A stretch of DNA of 64,000 nt from Moorella thermoacetica (GTDB taxonomy: Bacteria > Bacillota > DSM-521 > Neomoorellales > Neomoorellaceae), in contig NZ_CP012369.1 of the NCBI RefSeq assembly GCF_001267405.1, forward strand, positions 150,001-214,000, in the 5' to 3' direction. Position 1 is the first letter of the stretch; each line of letters begins with the position of its first letter. The position numbers and the translations under genes were made by a program. Shown piece by piece: positions 10,878 through 21,203 of this stretch. The notes beneath the pieces are model-generated. The model was not told the origin of the DNA and did not search any database. It was given only the letters and a program-made list of their open reading frames with translations.

Positions 10878-11926
10878 GCCTGAACCTGGAGCGCAACAGC
10901 AAATGGATGGAGGGCTCCGGCCCCCAGGCCGATATCGTCATTTCCAGCCGCATCCGCCTGGCCCGCAACCTTAAAGGCCTGCCCTTCCCCAACCTCATGA
11001 ACAGCGACCAGCAGGCCCGGGTAGTCAGCCAGGTGAGCCGGGCCATCCAGGCGCCCATGGTCTTCCAGGCCGTGGGGGAGCTGAAACTCCAGCCCCTGCG
11101 GGAATTGGCGCCGGTGGAGCGGCAAATACTAGTAGAAAAGCACCTCATCAGTCCCGACCTGGCCGCAGGCGGCGGCGAAAAGGCCGTTGTCCTGCGGGAC
11201 GACGAGGCCGTCAGCATCATGGTCAACGAGGAAGACCACCTGCGGCTGCAGTGCCTCCTGCCGGCCATGATGCTCCACGAAGCCTGGCGCCTGGCCGACG
11301 CCGCCGACGACGCCCTGGAGAACGAGCTGGACTTCGCCTTCGACCAGGAGCGCGGCTACCTGACCGCCTGCCCGACCAACGTCGGCACGGGCCTCAGGGC
11401 TTCCACCATGCTCCACCTGCCGGCCCTGGTCCTGACCAGGCAGGCGGGGCCGGTGCTTTCGGCCCTGACCAAGGTGGGGGTGGCCGTCCGGGGCCTCTAC
11501 GGCGAGGGCACCGAGGCCCAGGGCAACATCTTCCAGGTGTCCAACCAGATCACCCTGGGCCGTTCTGAAGAGGAAATTATCAACAACCTCTCGGCGGTGA
11601 CGGTGCGCCTGGCCGATCAAGAACGGGAGGCCCGGGAGCTCCTGCGCCGCCAGAGCCGCTGGCAGCTGGAGGACCGGGTTGGCCGGGCCTACGGCGTCCT
11701 GACCAACGCCCGGATCTTGAGCTCCCAGGAAGCCCTGCAGCTCCTCTCCGACGTGCGCCTGGGGGTGGAGATGAAGATCATCCGCGGCCTGGACCAGCGC
11801 CTGCTGAATCAGCTCATGGTCCGCATCCAGCCGGCCTTCCTCCAGTTTAGCGCCGGCAAAGAGATGACGCCCATGGAGCGCGACGTCCACCGGGCGGCCA
11901 TGGTCCGGGAATTGCTGGCAGGCTAA
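10874..11926 (+). CDS. mcsB: McsB protein-arginine kinase
   Basis: A 350-residue phosphagen-kinase-fold enzyme that phosphorylates arginines and marks proteins for ClpC-ClpP degradation. Visible family motifs are [16 protein letters not shown] near residues 22-37 (nucleotide-binding arginines) and [12 protein letters not shown] near 168-179 (the signature region). Length matches the family. The ATG overlaps the mcsA stop (ATGA), indicating coupling. CtsR, McsA, McsB and ClpC form one regulated proteolysis unit. Confidence 0.95.
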   Translation: MSLNLERNSKWMEGSGPQADIVISSRIRLARNLKGLPFPNLMNSDQQARVVSQVSRAIQAPMVFQAVGELKLQPLRELAPVERQILVEKHLISPDLAAGGGEKAVVLRDDEAVSIMVNEEDHLRLQCLLPAMMLHEAWRLADAADDALENELDFAFDQERGYLTACPTNVGTGLRASTMLHLPALVLTRQAGPVLSALTKVGVAVRGLYGEGTEAQGNIFQVSNQITLGRSEEEIINNLSAVTVRLADQEREARELLRRQSRWQLEDRVGRAYGVLTNARILSSQEALQLLSDVRLGVEMKIIRGLDQRLLNQLMVRIQPAFLQFSAGKEMTPMERDVHRAAMVRELLAG

Positions 11927-11967
11927 TGAAGGGTATTAATCCCCATCATCCAAGGAGGGATTTAACA

Positions 11968-14490
11968 ATGGCACGTTTTACCGAAAGAGCGAACCGGGTC
12001 CTGCGCCTGGCCCAGGAAGAAGCCCTGGCCCTGCGTCACCCGGCCATAGGCACCGAACATATCCTGCTGGGGATCTTACGGGAGGGCGACAGCGTCGCCG
12101 CCCGCGCCCTGACCAATCTGGGAGTTAACATCAAAGCCGTCCGCGAAGAGGTCCGCAAGGTCATCCGGCCGGGCGAAGCCGTCGTCGGCGGCGAGTTGGG
12201 CCTGACCCCGCGGGCGAAAAGGGTCCTGGAGCTGGCCAACGAGGAAGCCCGGCGCCAGGGGGTCAACTACGTCGGCACCGAGCACCTCCTTTTAGGCCTG
12301 CTGGAGGAAGGTGAGGGCCTGGCGGCCCAGGTCCTGGGCGGCCTGGGCTTAAGCCCCGAGAAGATCCGCGAGCAGGTAATCGCCCTGCTGGGAGGGGCCG
12401 GCCAGCCCCAGACCGGCGGCTGGACCGTCCTCTTCGGCAACCTGCCCTTCGGCATGGCGGCTTTCCCCGGGGGCATGGGCTTCCAGGCCCAGGGTATGCC
12501 CGCGGGGGCCAAGATGCAGGAGCGGCGGCCCGGGCAGACGCCCACCCTGGACCAGTTCAGCCGGGACCTCACCCGCCTGGCCCGGGAAGACAAACTCGAC
12601 CCGGTAGTCGGCCGGGAGAAAGAGATTGAGCGGGTCGTCCAGATCTTAAGCCGCCGGACCAAGAACAACCCGGTCCTCATCGGCGACCCGGGCGTGGGCA
12701 AGACGGCCATCGTCGAGGGCCTGGCCCAGAAGATCGTCCAGAACCAGGTGCCGGAGGTCCTGCGGGACAAACGGGTGGTGGCCCTGGATATGTCCGGCAT
12801 GGTGGCCGGCACCAAGTACCGGGGCGAGTTCGAAGAGCGCTTTAAAAAGGTCATGGACGAGGTCCGGGCTGCCGGCAACGTCATCCTCTTTATCGACGAG
12901 CTCCACACCCTCATCGGCGCCGGGGCCGCCGAGGGGGCCATCGACGCCGCCAACATCTTAAAACCCGCCCTGGCCCGGGGCGAACTCCAGACCATCGGCG
13001 CCACCACCATCGACGAGTACCGCAAGCACATCGAGCGGGACGCCGCCCTGGAGCGCCGCTTCCAGGCCGTCATGGTGGAAGAGCCCACGGTGGAGGAAAC
13101 CATCGCCATCCTGAAGGGCCTGCGGGACCGGTATGAAGCCCATCACCGGGTCAAGATCACCGATGAGGCCCTGGAGGCCGCCGCCCGGCTCTCCGACCGC
13201 TACATCACCGACCGCTACCTGCCGGATAAAGCCATCGACCTGGTGGACGAGGCCGGCTCCCGGGTGCGCCTCAAAGTCTACACGGCCCCCGACGACGTAA
13301 AGAAGCTGGAGGCCCGCCTGGAAGAGCTCGAGAAAGAAAAAGCCGCGGCCGTCAACGCCCAGGAGTTTGAAAAGGCCGCCACCCTGCGGGATGAAGAGAA
13401 GAAAATCAAAGAAGAGCTGGAAGCCAAAAAGGGCGAGTGGCAGAAGGAAAAGGGCCTGGAGAAATCCGTGGTCACGCCGGAGGACATCGCCCAGATCGTC
13501 TCCAGCTGGACGGGGATCCCCGTTACCCAGCTCGCCCAGGAGGAGAGCGAGCGGCTGCTGCACCTGGAGGACGTCCTGCACCAGCGGGTCATCGGCCAGG
13601 ACGAGGCCGTCCACGCCGTGGCCCGGGCCGTGCGCCGCGCCCGGGCGGGCCTCAAAGACCCCAAGCGGCCCATCGGCTCCTTCATCTTCCTGGGACCCAC
13701 CGGCGTCGGCAAGACGGAGCTCGCCCGGGCCCTGGCCGAGGCCCTCTTCGGCGACGAAGACGCCATGGTCCGCTTCGACATGTCCGAGTACATGGAGAAG
13801 CACACCGTCTCCCGGCTGGTGGGCGCCCCGCCCGGCTACGTCGGCTACGAGGAGAGCGGCCAGCTGACGGAGGCCGTCCGGCGCCGGCCCTACAGCGTCG
13901 TCCTCTTCGACGAGATCGAAAAGGCCCACCCGGACATCTTTAACGTCCTGCTCCAGGTCCTGGACGACGGCCGGCTCACCGACGCCAAGGGCCGCACGGT
14001 GGACTTCCGCAACACGGTGATTATCATGACCTCCAATATCGGCGCCAGCACCATCAAGCGGGAGAGCCTGGGCTTCAAGGCCTCCACCAGCGAAGTGGCG
14101 GCCGAGTCTTACGACAAGATGAAGAAGCACATCCTGGAAGAACTGCGGCGGACCTTCCGGCCCGAGTTCTTAAACCGCATCGACGACCTCATCGTCTTCC
14201 ATGCCCTCTCCAGGGACGACATCCGGAAGATAGTCGACCTGATGCTGGCCGAACTAAACCGCCGCCTGGAGGACAACAACCTCTCCGTCGAGGTAACCGA
14301 CGAGGCCAAAGATATCCTGGTCCGGGAGGGCTTCGACGAGGCCTACGGCGCCCGGCCCCTGCGCCGCGCCATCCAGACCCTCATCGAAGACCAGCTCTCC
14401 GACGAGATGCTGGCCGGCAAATTTAAACCCGGCGACAAGGTCCGGGCCGTCGCCCGGGACGGCAAGATCGCCCTGGAAAAGGCGGCTTAA
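11968..14490 (+). CDS. clpC: ClpC AAA+ unfoldase
   Basis: An 840-residue Hsp100 protein. It contains the N-terminal double Clp-N repeat (about 1-145), first AAA module with Walker A GDPGVGKT and Walker [10 protein letters not shown], a middle UVR-type coiled coil (about 410-460) that binds McsB or adaptor proteins, a second AAA module with GPTGVGKT, and the C-terminal D2-small domain. It feeds unfolded or phosphoarginine-tagged proteins to ClpP. The start is ATG 11968, nine bases after AAGGAGG; the longer open frame from 11926 only extends into the mcsB stop. It is the last gene of the CtsR operon. In many relatives radA follows clpC, but here a foreign-looking sugar operon does. Confidence 0.96.
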   Translation: MARFTERANRVLRLAQEEALALRHPAIGTEHILLGILREGDSVAARALTNLGVNIKAVREEVRKVIRPGEAVVGGELGLTPRAKRVLELANEEARRQGVNYVGTEHLLLGLLEEGEGLAAQVLGGLGLSPEKIREQVIALLGGAGQPQTGGWTVLFGNLPFGMAAFPGGMGFQAQGMPAGAKMQERRPGQTPTLDQFSRDLTRLAREDKLDPVVGREKEIERVVQILSRRTKNNPVLIGDPGVGKTAIVEGLAQKIVQNQVPEVLRDKRVVALDMSGMVAGTKYRGEFEERFKKVMDEVRAAGNVILFIDELHTLIGAGAAEGAIDAANILKPALARGELQTIGATTIDEYRKHIERDAALERRFQAVMVEEPTVEETIAILKGLRDRYEAHHRVKITDEALEAAARLSDRYITDRYLPDKAIDLVDEAGSRVRLKVYTAPDDVKKLEARLEELEKEKAAAVNAQEFEKAATLRDEEKKIKEELEAKKGEWQKEKGLEKSVVTPEDIAQIVSSWTGIPVTQLAQEESERLLHLEDVLHQRVIGQDEAVHAVARAVRRARAGLKDPKRPIGSFIFLGPTGVGKTELARALAEALFGDEDAMVRFDMSEYMEKHTVSRLVGAPPGYVGYEESGQLTEAVRRRPYSVVLFDEIEKAHPDIFNVLLQVLDDGRLTDAKGRTVDFRNTVIIMTSNIGASTIKRESLGFKASTSEVAAESYDKMKKHILEELRRTFRPEFLNRIDDLIVFHALSRDDIRKIVDLMLAELNRRLEDNNLSVEVTDEAKDILVREGFDEAYGARPLRRAIQTLIEDQLSDEMLAGKFKPGDKVRAVARDGKIALEKAA

Positions 14491-14513
14491 GGCCGCAACG
14501 GGATAAAACCCAT

Positions 14514-14550
14514 AAAGCACCCGCGCGCCACGGGTGCTTTTTCTTTTTCT
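14514..14550 (+). terminator. Intrinsic terminator after clpC
   Basis: A perfect 10-bp stem AAAGCACCCG/CGGGTGCTTT (14514-14523 with 14531-14540), 7-nt loop, followed by TTCTTTTTCT. Confidence 0.9.
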
Positions 14551-14588
14551 ATCCATATTCTATATGCTTCAATATTGATGAAAAAAAC

Positions 14589-15277
14589 ATGCGAAGGTTG
14601 GTATATATAGTCGATTATTGCACCGACGAGGTTTACGGCTCCCTGGGGGCGGAAGGGTATTTTACGGAAATCTCCCCCCTGAATCCCAGCAGTCCTTACT
14701 CGGCCAGCAAGGCGGCGGCTGACCTGCTGGCCCTGGCTTACTATAAAACCTACAATCTGCCGGTGATCGTTACCCGCTGCTCCAATAACTACGGGCCGTA
14801 CCAGTTTCCGGAAAAACTGATCCCCCTGATGATTACCAATGCTTTGGAGGACAGGCCCCTGCCGGTGTACGGCGACGGGCTGAACGTGCGCGATTGGTTG
14901 CACGTGCGGGACCACTGCATCGCCCTGGACCTGGTCCTCCATAAAGGCCGCCCCGGGCAGGTGTACAATATCGGCGACAATAACGAAAGGACCAACATCG
15001 AGATAGTCCGCCGGGTGTTGCGCGAGCTGGGCAAGCCGGAATCTCTGATCACCTTTGTCCAGGACCGGCCGGGCCATGACCGCCGCTACGCCATAGACGC
15101 TACCAGGCTGCTCCGGGAGCTGGGCTGGCAGCCGGCCTATGATTTTGAGCAGGGCCTGAAAGAAACCATCAGGTGGTACTGCGAGAACCGGACTGGTGGC
15201 GGAAAATCAAGTCCGGGGAGTACCGGGGCTACTACCGGCGGATGTACGCCGCCAGGCTGGGGAAGGCCCGGGGATGA
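14589..15277 (+). pseudogene. rfbB: dTDP-glucose 4,6-dehydratase, truncated and frameshifted
   Basis: RfbB makes dTDP-4-keto-6-deoxyglucose, the second step of dTDP-rhamnose synthesis. The remnant starts at TDEVYGSLG; the roughly 110 residues before it, including the NAD-binding Rossmann glycine motif, are absent. The catalytic SPYSASK (Tyr-x3-Lys) is present. Near 15191 one base is missing after AACCGG: the expected end [18 protein letters not shown] reads only in the -1 frame and stops at 15277, overlapping rfbD. The product cannot be active. Confidence 0.88.
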
Positions 15278-16124
15278 AAATTATCATTACCGGCGGCCGC
15301 GGGCAGCTCGGGCGGGAGCTGGCCGGGGTGCTTCTGGAGGCCGGCGGGCATGAGGTGATCAGCCCGGGCGCCAGGAACTCGATGTGACCAGGATGGAAGA
15401 GCTCATCCGGGCGTTTAAAGCCTTTTCGCCGGAGGTAGTTATCCACGCCGCCGCCGCAAATGTGGATCAGTGCGAACTGGATCATGACCTGGCCTACCTG
15501 GTGAACGCCCTGGGCAGCCGCAACGTGGCGGCGGCCGCCGCTATGGTGGGGGCCAAGCTTGTTTTTATCAGCACCGATTATGTCTTTAACGGCCGGGCGG
15601 GGCGGCCCTATACGGAGTTTGACGCCCCGGATCCCATCAACATCTACGGCAAATCAAAGCTGGCCGGGGAGCGCTACGCGGCCGAACTTTGCCGGCGGTA
15701 TTTTATTGTCCGCACCTCCTGGCTTTACGGCCGCCATGGGAAGAACTTTGTCAAAACGATGCTGGACCTGGCCGGGAAACGAGACGAAATCGCTGTGGTT
15801 AATGTTCAGGTCGGCTCGCCTACTTATGCCGGGGATCTGGCCCGCTTTATCGCCGGCCTGATTGAAACTGAGCTGTACGGTATCTATCATGCCAGCAACG
15901 GCGGCGAGTGTTCCTGGTTTGCCTTTGCCCGGGAGATCTTTCGCCTGGCGGGACTGAACCACGTCAGGGTCCGGCCCATTTCTTCGGCGGAATTAAACCG
16001 AACGGCCCCCCGGCCGGCCTATTCGGTGCTGGACAATTACTGCATAAGGCTGCAGGGCCTGCCGGATTTACGCTGCTGGCAGGAAGCCCTGCGGGATTTC
16101 TTGAAGGGAGAGGTGCTATCATGA
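15274..16124 (+). pseudogene. rfbD: dTDP-4-dehydrorhamnose reductase, frameshifted
   Basis: RfbD is an NADPH-dependent reductase for the last dTDP-rhamnose step. The start [13 protein letters not shown] (ATG 15274) is in frame 1, but from RQELDVTRMEE onward (15369) the protein continues in another frame to 16124. One base is missing in the CCCGGGC run at 15363-15369. The rest is complete, with NVDQCE, ISTDYVFNG and the YGKSKLAGE catalytic motif. Repair by one base would give a normal protein of about 284 residues, so a sequencing error is possible. Confidence 0.87.
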
Positions 16125-16576
16125 TTGCCGGGGTGCAAGTCAAAAAACTGGTCAGGCACTGCGACGACCGGGGCTTCTTTATGGAAATCTTACGGGAAGA
16201 TGACGAAATATTTTCCCGCTTCGGCCAGGCTTCCATGTCCAAGTCCTATCCCGGCGTTATCAAGGCTTTTCACTATCACGAGCACCAGGACGACCTGTGG
16301 TTTTTCCCGGTGGGCAATGCCCAGGTGGTCCTTTACGACCTGCGGGAGGATTCCCCTACCAGGGGCGAAACAAATGTTTTCTACCTGGGTGAGGACAACC
16401 CCATTTTGCTTCTCATACCCCGCATGGTGGCCCACGGCTACCGCGTGCTGGGCAACGAGCCGGCCATTATAATCTACTTCACCACTGCTTCCTACAACCG
16501 TTCCCATCCGGACGAAAAACGCATCCCCTGGGACGACCCGACCATCGGCTTTGATTGGACAACCAGGTACCGTTAA
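16121..16576 (+). CDS. rfbC: dTDP-4-dehydrorhamnose 3,5-epimerase-like cupin
   Basis: A 151-residue cupin resembling RfbC epimerases. [17 protein letters not shown] near residues 48-64 carries the catalytic-type histidine, and VAHGYRVLG near 106-114 is family-like. ATG 16121 overlaps the rfbD stop and has GGGAGAGG upstream. It is the only undamaged gene of the block, and is shorter than classic RfbC (about 180), so it may belong to a related 3,5- or 3-epimerase group. Without its partners it has no obvious substrate supply here. Confidence 0.75.
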   Translation: MIAGVQVKKLVRHCDDRGFFMEILREDDEIFSRFGQASMSKSYPGVIKAFHYHEHQDDLWFFPVGNAQVVLYDLREDSPTRGETNVFYLGEDNPILLLIPRMVAHGYRVLGNEPAIIIYFTTASYNRSHPDEKRIPWDDPTIGFDWTTRYR

Positions 16577-16592
16577 AAAGAGGTGGATGGCA

Positions 16593-17333
16593 ATGAAAGC
16601 CCTGATTCTGTCCGGGGGCAAGGGTACGCGCCTGCGCCCCCTTACCTACACGACGGCCAAGCAGCTCATCCCCGTAGCCAACAAGCCTATTATCTTTTTT
16701 GTCCTGGACCAGATTGTCGAGGCGGGGATTCGCGATATCGGCGTGATCATCTCCCCGGAAACGGGGACCCTGGTCAGGGATGCCCTGGGGGACGGGTCCC
16801 GCTGGGGAGCGCGAATAACCTAAAACCCTCCTGGCGGGGGGGAGCTGGAGATTACCGACGCCATCCAGGAGCTTTTGAATATGGGTTACAACGTAGCTGC
16901 CCGTAAGATTGAGGGCTGGTGGCTGGATACGGGCAAGAAGGACGATATCCTGGAGGCCAACCGGGCGGTGCTTGATGCTTACGCCCGGCTGGAAATCAGG
17001 GGCGAAGTCGATGCGGAAAGCCACTTAAGTGGCCGGGTGGAAATCGGCGCCGGCACGGTGGTGAAAAACAGCGTGGTCAGGGGACCGGCCGTTATCGGGA
17101 AGGATTGTGTAGTGGAAAACTGCTTCGTCGGCCCCTTTACAGCCGTCGGCGATAACTGCCGGCTTTATAATGTGGGTCTGGAATATTCGGTGATCCTGGA
17201 AGGCTGCGAGATCAAGGACGTCCAGCGCATTGAGGACAGCCTGCTGGGAAAGAGCGCCCGGGTCTGCCACTCCGGGGACAACCGCCGCGCCCTGCGCATG
17301 TTTTTGGGTGATGATGCGGAACTGGTGATATAG
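16593..17333 (+). pseudogene. rfbA: Glucose-1-phosphate thymidylyltransferase (long form), internal deletion
   Basis: RfbA makes dTDP-glucose. The first 76 codons, with [19 protein letters not shown], are intact and end at TAA 16821. The C-terminal part resumes at LKPSWRGELEITDAI and runs through the left-handed beta-helix repeats to 17333. About 115-120 residues of the catalytic core are missing at the junction near 16815, and a run of seven Gs at 16836-16842 carries one extra base. The gene is dead. Confidence 0.88.
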
Positions 17334-17415
17334 ACCGATAAATTTGCCTGCCCTGAATTCCACCCTTGAAAGTTTTTATCGTCCCCAAAAGGGGCTATAG
17401 GAGGAAAGGGCAAAA

Positions 17416-17676
17416 ATGGGAAGAGGGGCATTCACTACTTTCATACAGGCAGCAATGAAAGAAGCTGTCATCGAGCAGCTTGAAGATGGTACTTTCTTCG
17501 CCGAAATACCTCCGTACCCTGGTGTTTGGGCTGACGGAAAAGATGAAAAGGAATGCCTAGCCACTTTGCAGGAAGTACTTGAAGAATGGCTTCTTTTTAA
17601 ACTGCGGGATGGGGATAACGATATTCCTGTTTTAGGCGGCGAGGATTTAAATCATAAATGGCAAGTAAAGCTCTAA
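17416..17676 (+). CDS. hicB: HicB-family antitoxin, orphan
   Basis: An 86-residue protein with the HicB partial RNase-H fold motif: AVIEQLEDGTFFAEIPPYPG then VWADGKDEKECLATLQEVLEEWL. HicB proteins neutralise the HicA mRNA interferase and repress their own operon. The ATG follows AGGAGG (17398-17403). No intact hicA is next to it, only a relic, so it may now be a free regulator or simply persist. Confidence 0.8.
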   Translation: MGRGAFTTFIQAAMKEAVIEQLEDGTFFAEIPPYPGVWADGKDEKECLATLQEVLEEWLLFKLRDGDNDIPVLGGEDLNHKWQVKL

Positions 17677-17812
17677 GTATGATTTTATGCGTCGGGGCCG
17701 GCATAAACTTCGCATACCCAATCACCATGGTGATGATATAAGCGTTTCATTATTAATCAGAATTTTAATAAGCAACGTTAGCAAGGAAGAATGGGATAGC
17801 TTGAGTGAATGA
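17658..17812 (+). pseudogene. hicA toxin relic
   Basis: Frame 17678-17812 reads FMRRGRHKLRIPNH, then ILISNVSKEEWDSLSE and stop. This resembles the HicA double-stranded-RNA-binding fold with its catalytic-histidine region and the C-terminal ISxEEW motif. A possible original start, ATGGCAAGTAAA at 17658, is in another frame, and the central part is shortened. It follows hicB directly, as expected for a hicBA pair. Confidence 0.55.
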
Positions 17813-17881
17813 ATAAAACTCATTTCTATAGTTGTATATCGCAGTGGCCAAGCTGATGACCGTGTTGGCCGGTGCTTAGTT

Positions 17882-18087
17882 AAATTTCACTTTATAAGAT
17901 CTATGTCCATAATACGGAGTGGGATCGGAGATGGTACGGCGATGGTCACCGCTGTGTAGTTAAGTATAATTTAATTTGTTCAGGTGAAGGTGATGGAGAG
18001 GCGCCTGTTGCCCCGGGATGTTATATGATAAAATAAAAAAAGGAGAATTATCCCTGATGCCCTCAATCGATCTCCCGATCAAACGTT
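17882..18087 (+). repeat. Rpn-gene leader repeat, copy 1
   Basis: About 206 bp nearly identical to 27696-27901; the last 70 bp also match 24138-24210. It contains GTTAAGTATAATTTAATTTG, an AAGGAG site and a conserved short frame starting MPSIDLPIKRL. It marks the 5' flank of an Rpn/DUF4351 gene. Confidence 0.8.
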
Positions 18088-18480
18088 TGGTCCAGCGAAG
18101 AGCTGGTGACTGGATAAGATTTCTACAACGGTCATGCCGGGAAGAGTGGATCAGGCCATGAGCCCATGGGCTATTACGACCCGGCTCTACCGGCCCGGAT
18201 GATGCGCTACCGGAGTGATATCTGGGAGGCAACTTTACAAGCTGGCAAAGGAACGCCTCCAATTCTCCAGGCAGTGTTTTTCTTTTACCCTGAACATGAT
18301 AACAAAAACCACCAGCTCAGTGATTACTGGGGTAACTTAAAGACCCTGGAATTTACCTACCGGGTAGTTCGGGTTTGGGAAGAGCCCAGGCAATCCGTGA
18401 TAGAGCGGGGACTTATCGGTCTTTACCCCCTGCTTCCGTTAATGAAGGGAGAAAAAAACAACTGCGCTGCCGGCTCCGGA
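18058..18480 (+). pseudogene. Degenerate Rpn/DUF4351-type nuclease gene
   Basis: ATG 18058 starts MPSIDLPIKRLVQRRAGDWIRFLQ, like the N-terminus of Rpn-family PD-(D/E)XK putative transposases. The frame then breaks. A second piece (frame from 18166) gives LPARMMRYRSDIWEA and TYRVVRVWEE, then GLIGLYPLLPLMKGE, the conserved later part. At about 18458 the coding part joins directly to AACAACTGCGCTGCCGGCTCC, which in the intact copies lies downstream of the stop. So both the middle and the 3' part are deleted. Confidence 0.7.
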
Positions 18481-18509
18481 GTACGCCTAAATTATCCCTG
18501 CGGTGCAGA

Positions 18510-18776
<267 letters not shown>

Positions 18777-18792
18777 ATTAAGGGGAATAAAG

Positions 18793-19158
18793 ATGCTGAG
18801 ATTTAAAATCGATGAAAATCTTCCCATTGAGATTGCTGATCTTCTCAGGGAAGCAGGTTATGAAGCTGAAACTGTCTGGTCAGAACAAATCCAGGGATTT
18901 TCTGATATTGAACTTTTAGGTATTTGCCGGAATGAAAAACGGGTTCTAGTTACCCTTGATATGGATTTTTCGGATATTCGCAGGTATAGACCTGAAGATT
19001 ATCAAGGAATAATTTTACTTCGTATAGCGTCTCAAGGCAAACAGAGTGTTATAAATCTTTTCAAAAAAGTCATCCCCCACCTACGTTATCAGAATCTTAT
19101 TGGATATTTATGGATAGTACAAAAAGATCGAATCAGGATTAGAGGACCTGAAAGATGA
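18793..19158 (+). CDS. DUF5615 PIN-like toxin
   Basis: A 121-residue protein. MLRFKIDENLP carries the first acidic residues and RVLVTLDMDFSDIRRY the second acidic patch typical of Mut7-C/DUF5615 PIN-fold RNases. A GIILLRI strand follows. It is preceded by its DUF433 antitoxin, forming a toxin-antitoxin pair. Its RNA target is unknown. Right after the stop the sequence changes abruptly to an Rpn 3' relic. Confidence 0.83.
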   Translation: MLRFKIDENLPIEIADLLREAGYEAETVWSEQIQGFSDIELLGICRNEKRVLVTLDMDFSDIRRYRPEDYQGIILLRIASQGKQSVINLFKKVIPHLRYQNLIGYLWIVQKDRIRIRGPER

Positions 19159-19159
19159 A

Positions 19160-19263
19160 AGGTCCAAATCCTGGACCGCATTCTAGATGAGCTGTTTGCT
19201 GCTGATACTATAGAAGAAGCGCGGGCAGTTATTTTAGGAAAGATCGCCGGGGGCCTCCAGTAA
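19160..19263 (+). pseudogene. 3' end of another Rpn/DUF4351 gene
   Basis: About 104 bp match the last 34 codons and stop of the intact copies at 24248-25201 and 27941-28918 (LQILDRILDELFAADTIEEA). There is no start or body in front. The right-hand 15-bp repeat (19283-19297) follows. Confidence 0.85.
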
Positions 19264-19282
19264 GTGCTTTTATGAGCGAAAC

Positions 19283-19297
19283 ACCTAATTCTAGTTG
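19283..19297 (+). repeat. 15-bp direct repeat, right copy
   Basis: Exact copy of 18510-18524. The two copies are 773 bp apart. Confidence 0.7.
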
Positions 19298-19427
19298 AGT
19301 CGCCAGCTGAGATTGGGGATGAGTATAAGTTGTCTGGATAATAAAGTCCCATTATGTAAGCCGCCAGGCAGCCCCGAACCCCGTCATCAGGTCGGTGTGG
19401 GAACCCTGTTGTTTGGAGGATTAAACC

Positions 19428-20453
19428 ATGCATGACAAGTTAAGGCGACTTATAGACCGCTTATTTAGAAAAATGATTGTACCTTTCCTTGGTGCTGGCG
19501 TTAGTTACAATGCCAATCCAGATGGACTAACTAGAACGCCAGATATGATTAGACGTTTGGCACAAGAATTAATATTAGAAGCTAAAAAATCTACCGAACT
19601 AGCAAAGTTTTTATTATGCATCTGTGGCAAACAAGATGGGACAGAATCTGATCTTTGCATAGATAAGTTATGTAATGCTGGTATGGCTGTTCTTGCAGAA
19701 GTTTATATACATCTACATAATGAAGTTAAAGCCTGTAATATTTTAAGGGTTGCCGAGTTTTGTGATTTAGAACCTACCCCGACGCATTGCTATATTGCTT
19801 ACATAGCACGGGAAGGCTATATAAACGAGATTATTACTACGAATTACGATACCTGCATGGAAAAGGCTTATGAAAAAAGCTTTAATAGGAATTTTACTAG
19901 TCGACAGGTAAGAGTGGTAACGAATTTATCTGAATACCGTCATTTTATCGATGATAGTAATCCCAAATACCCACTTCTACATATTTATAAAATTAATGGT
20001 TGTGCTAAAAAGTTTAAAGAAGATCCCCAAAACGAAGCTGCTAATATTGTTCTTACAGAACGCCAATTGCAGAACTGGCGCGAAAATAAATGGGCCCAGG
20101 ACATGTTCCGTGACCGATGCCGTACGCGGTCGATATTATTTTCAGGTTTTGGAAGCGAGGAACCTCAGATAAGGCATACTGTTTTACAGGTGATGGATGA
20201 ATTTATAAACAACGGGCAGAATTCAGGTAATAATGTAGAGGTATGGGATTATGAGAACTCTCCGTTTATTGCTGAATGGGGTGAAATGACTTTTTACCAG
20301 TTTCAAATTTTGAGTTCTTACTTGAGAGCCCACGGGTTAACTCAAATTACTATTAATGAAGTCCAAGAAGGAGCTTTTACTAAAAGTGATAAGGAGCTTT
20401 TTGACCGTTACCTACCTTGGAATGGTAAAAACCTTGATATGGAGCAGTTTTAG
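19428..20453 (+). CDS. SIR2-like NADase domain protein, cut by an in-frame amber codon
   Basis: The first 341 codons of a larger SIR2-family effector. Motifs: VPFLGAGVSYNA (residues about 16-27, NAD-binding), ITTNYDTCMEKAYE (about 135-148), HIYKINGC (about 185-192) with the His expected for NAD hydrolysis, and GFGSEEPQI (about 239-247). Bacterial SIR2 defence proteins kill infected cells by depleting NAD. The frame ends at TAG 20451, but the same frame stays open for 249 more codons. The end MEQF[stop]GVVYLLFIQRLL would read naturally with Trp (TGG to TAG). It starts with ATG after GGAGGATTAAACC. The next two genes overlap in tandem, so one operon is likely. Confidence 0.82.
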   Translation: MHDKLRRLIDRLFRKMIVPFLGAGVSYNANPDGLTRTPDMIRRLAQELILEAKKSTELAKFLLCICGKQDGTESDLCIDKLCNAGMAVLAEVYIHLHNEVKACNILRVAEFCDLEPTPTHCYIAYIAREGYINEIITTNYDTCMEKAYEKSFNRNFTSRQVRVVTNLSEYRHFIDDSNPKYPLLHIYKINGCAKKFKEDPQNEAANIVLTERQLQNWRENKWAQDMFRDRCRTRSILFSGFGSEEPQIRHTVLQVMDEFINNGQNSGNNVEVWDYENSPFIAEWGEMTFYQFQILSSYLRAHGLTQITINEVQEGAFTKSDKELFDRYLPWNGKNLDMEQF

Positions 20454-21203
20454 GGCGTTGTTTATTTACTATTTATACAGCGATTATTATCTGAAAAATA
20501 TTTTTCCCCAGGGAGTAAATTTAGCAATTATCTCCCTATAAGCCTTTCAATTCAACAACTTTTATTACAAGAATTTCGCCAGGAGATCTTGGGCCAGGGA
20601 GGTAATGAGTTTAAATTACAGGATCTTTTTATTTGGCATGAGAACGCCAGTTATCTCCAAGTCTCAGCTTTGCATCATAGGATACTTTTTCCGGGGGAAG
20701 AACTTGAGCCATATAATTATTGCGCTTTTCGCGATGAACCGGTGGCTCTTTGCATGCTCTACTTCCTCTGGTGGCTTTGCTATCGTGCTTATAATTATAA
20801 AGATAAAAGCTGGTTGCTTCCTTGTGCAGAAGGAAAAGCATTAGTACGAATATTTGTTGCTGAAGATAATAAGATCAAAATTCCGGTATACGTTTGCGGT
20901 AGGGATGGCTATTATAATTTAAATCAATTGGTTATGGGTTATGAGCCACCTTATTCTTTGGGCGTAATTTTTGTTCTAAATGGATATGGTCTTGAACCTA
21001 AAGTATTTCCCATATCCAATATAATAGATAGCCAGTTAGATATAATCCAATTTTATATAATCCCCGATGTTTATTGTTTTCGTAATTCATGCCAGAGCCT
21101 GGAGGATATATTAGAGGGTATAAGAAATCTTATTACAGACCCTGCTAAAATAAAAAAAGAAGCAGTTCATTGGAAGAAATGGGTGGAGGAAATCTATCAA
21201 TGA
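20454..21203 (+). pseudogene. C-terminal part of the SIR2 effector, after the amber codon
   Basis: Open in the same frame as the SIR2 gene from 20454 to TGA 21201. The translation runs GVVYLLFIQRLLSEKYF, then a mixed alpha/beta region without recognised motifs, ending AVHWKKWVEEIYQ. No good independent start exists: TTG 20589 has AGGAG only 3 bases before it. Its stop overlaps the next start (ATGA), so the region was once translated in the operon. It probably couples the SIR2 domain to the partner proteins (inference from multi-gene SMC defence systems). It is expressed only if the amber is suppressed or re-initiated. Confidence 0.7.

Noticed and set aside
11926-11967. A longer ClpC starting at 11926
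   Set aside because: It begins in the mcsB stop region; ATG 11968 has AAGGAGG at the right distance and the standard ClpC N-terminus.
12958-14130. A 390-codon open frame antisense to clpC
   Set aside because: High-GC shadow of a strongly conserved gene; no ribosome site and no recognisable protein.
20451-20453. Pyrrolysine insertion at the amber codon of the SIR2 gene
   Set aside because: No sign of pyl genes in the window, and the surroundings fit a Trp codon changed to a stop; kept only as a test.
20589-21203. An independent gene starting at TTG 20589 downstream of SIR2
   Set aside because: AGGAG is only 3 bases before the TTG, and the open frame extends back exactly to the SIR2 stop in the same frame.
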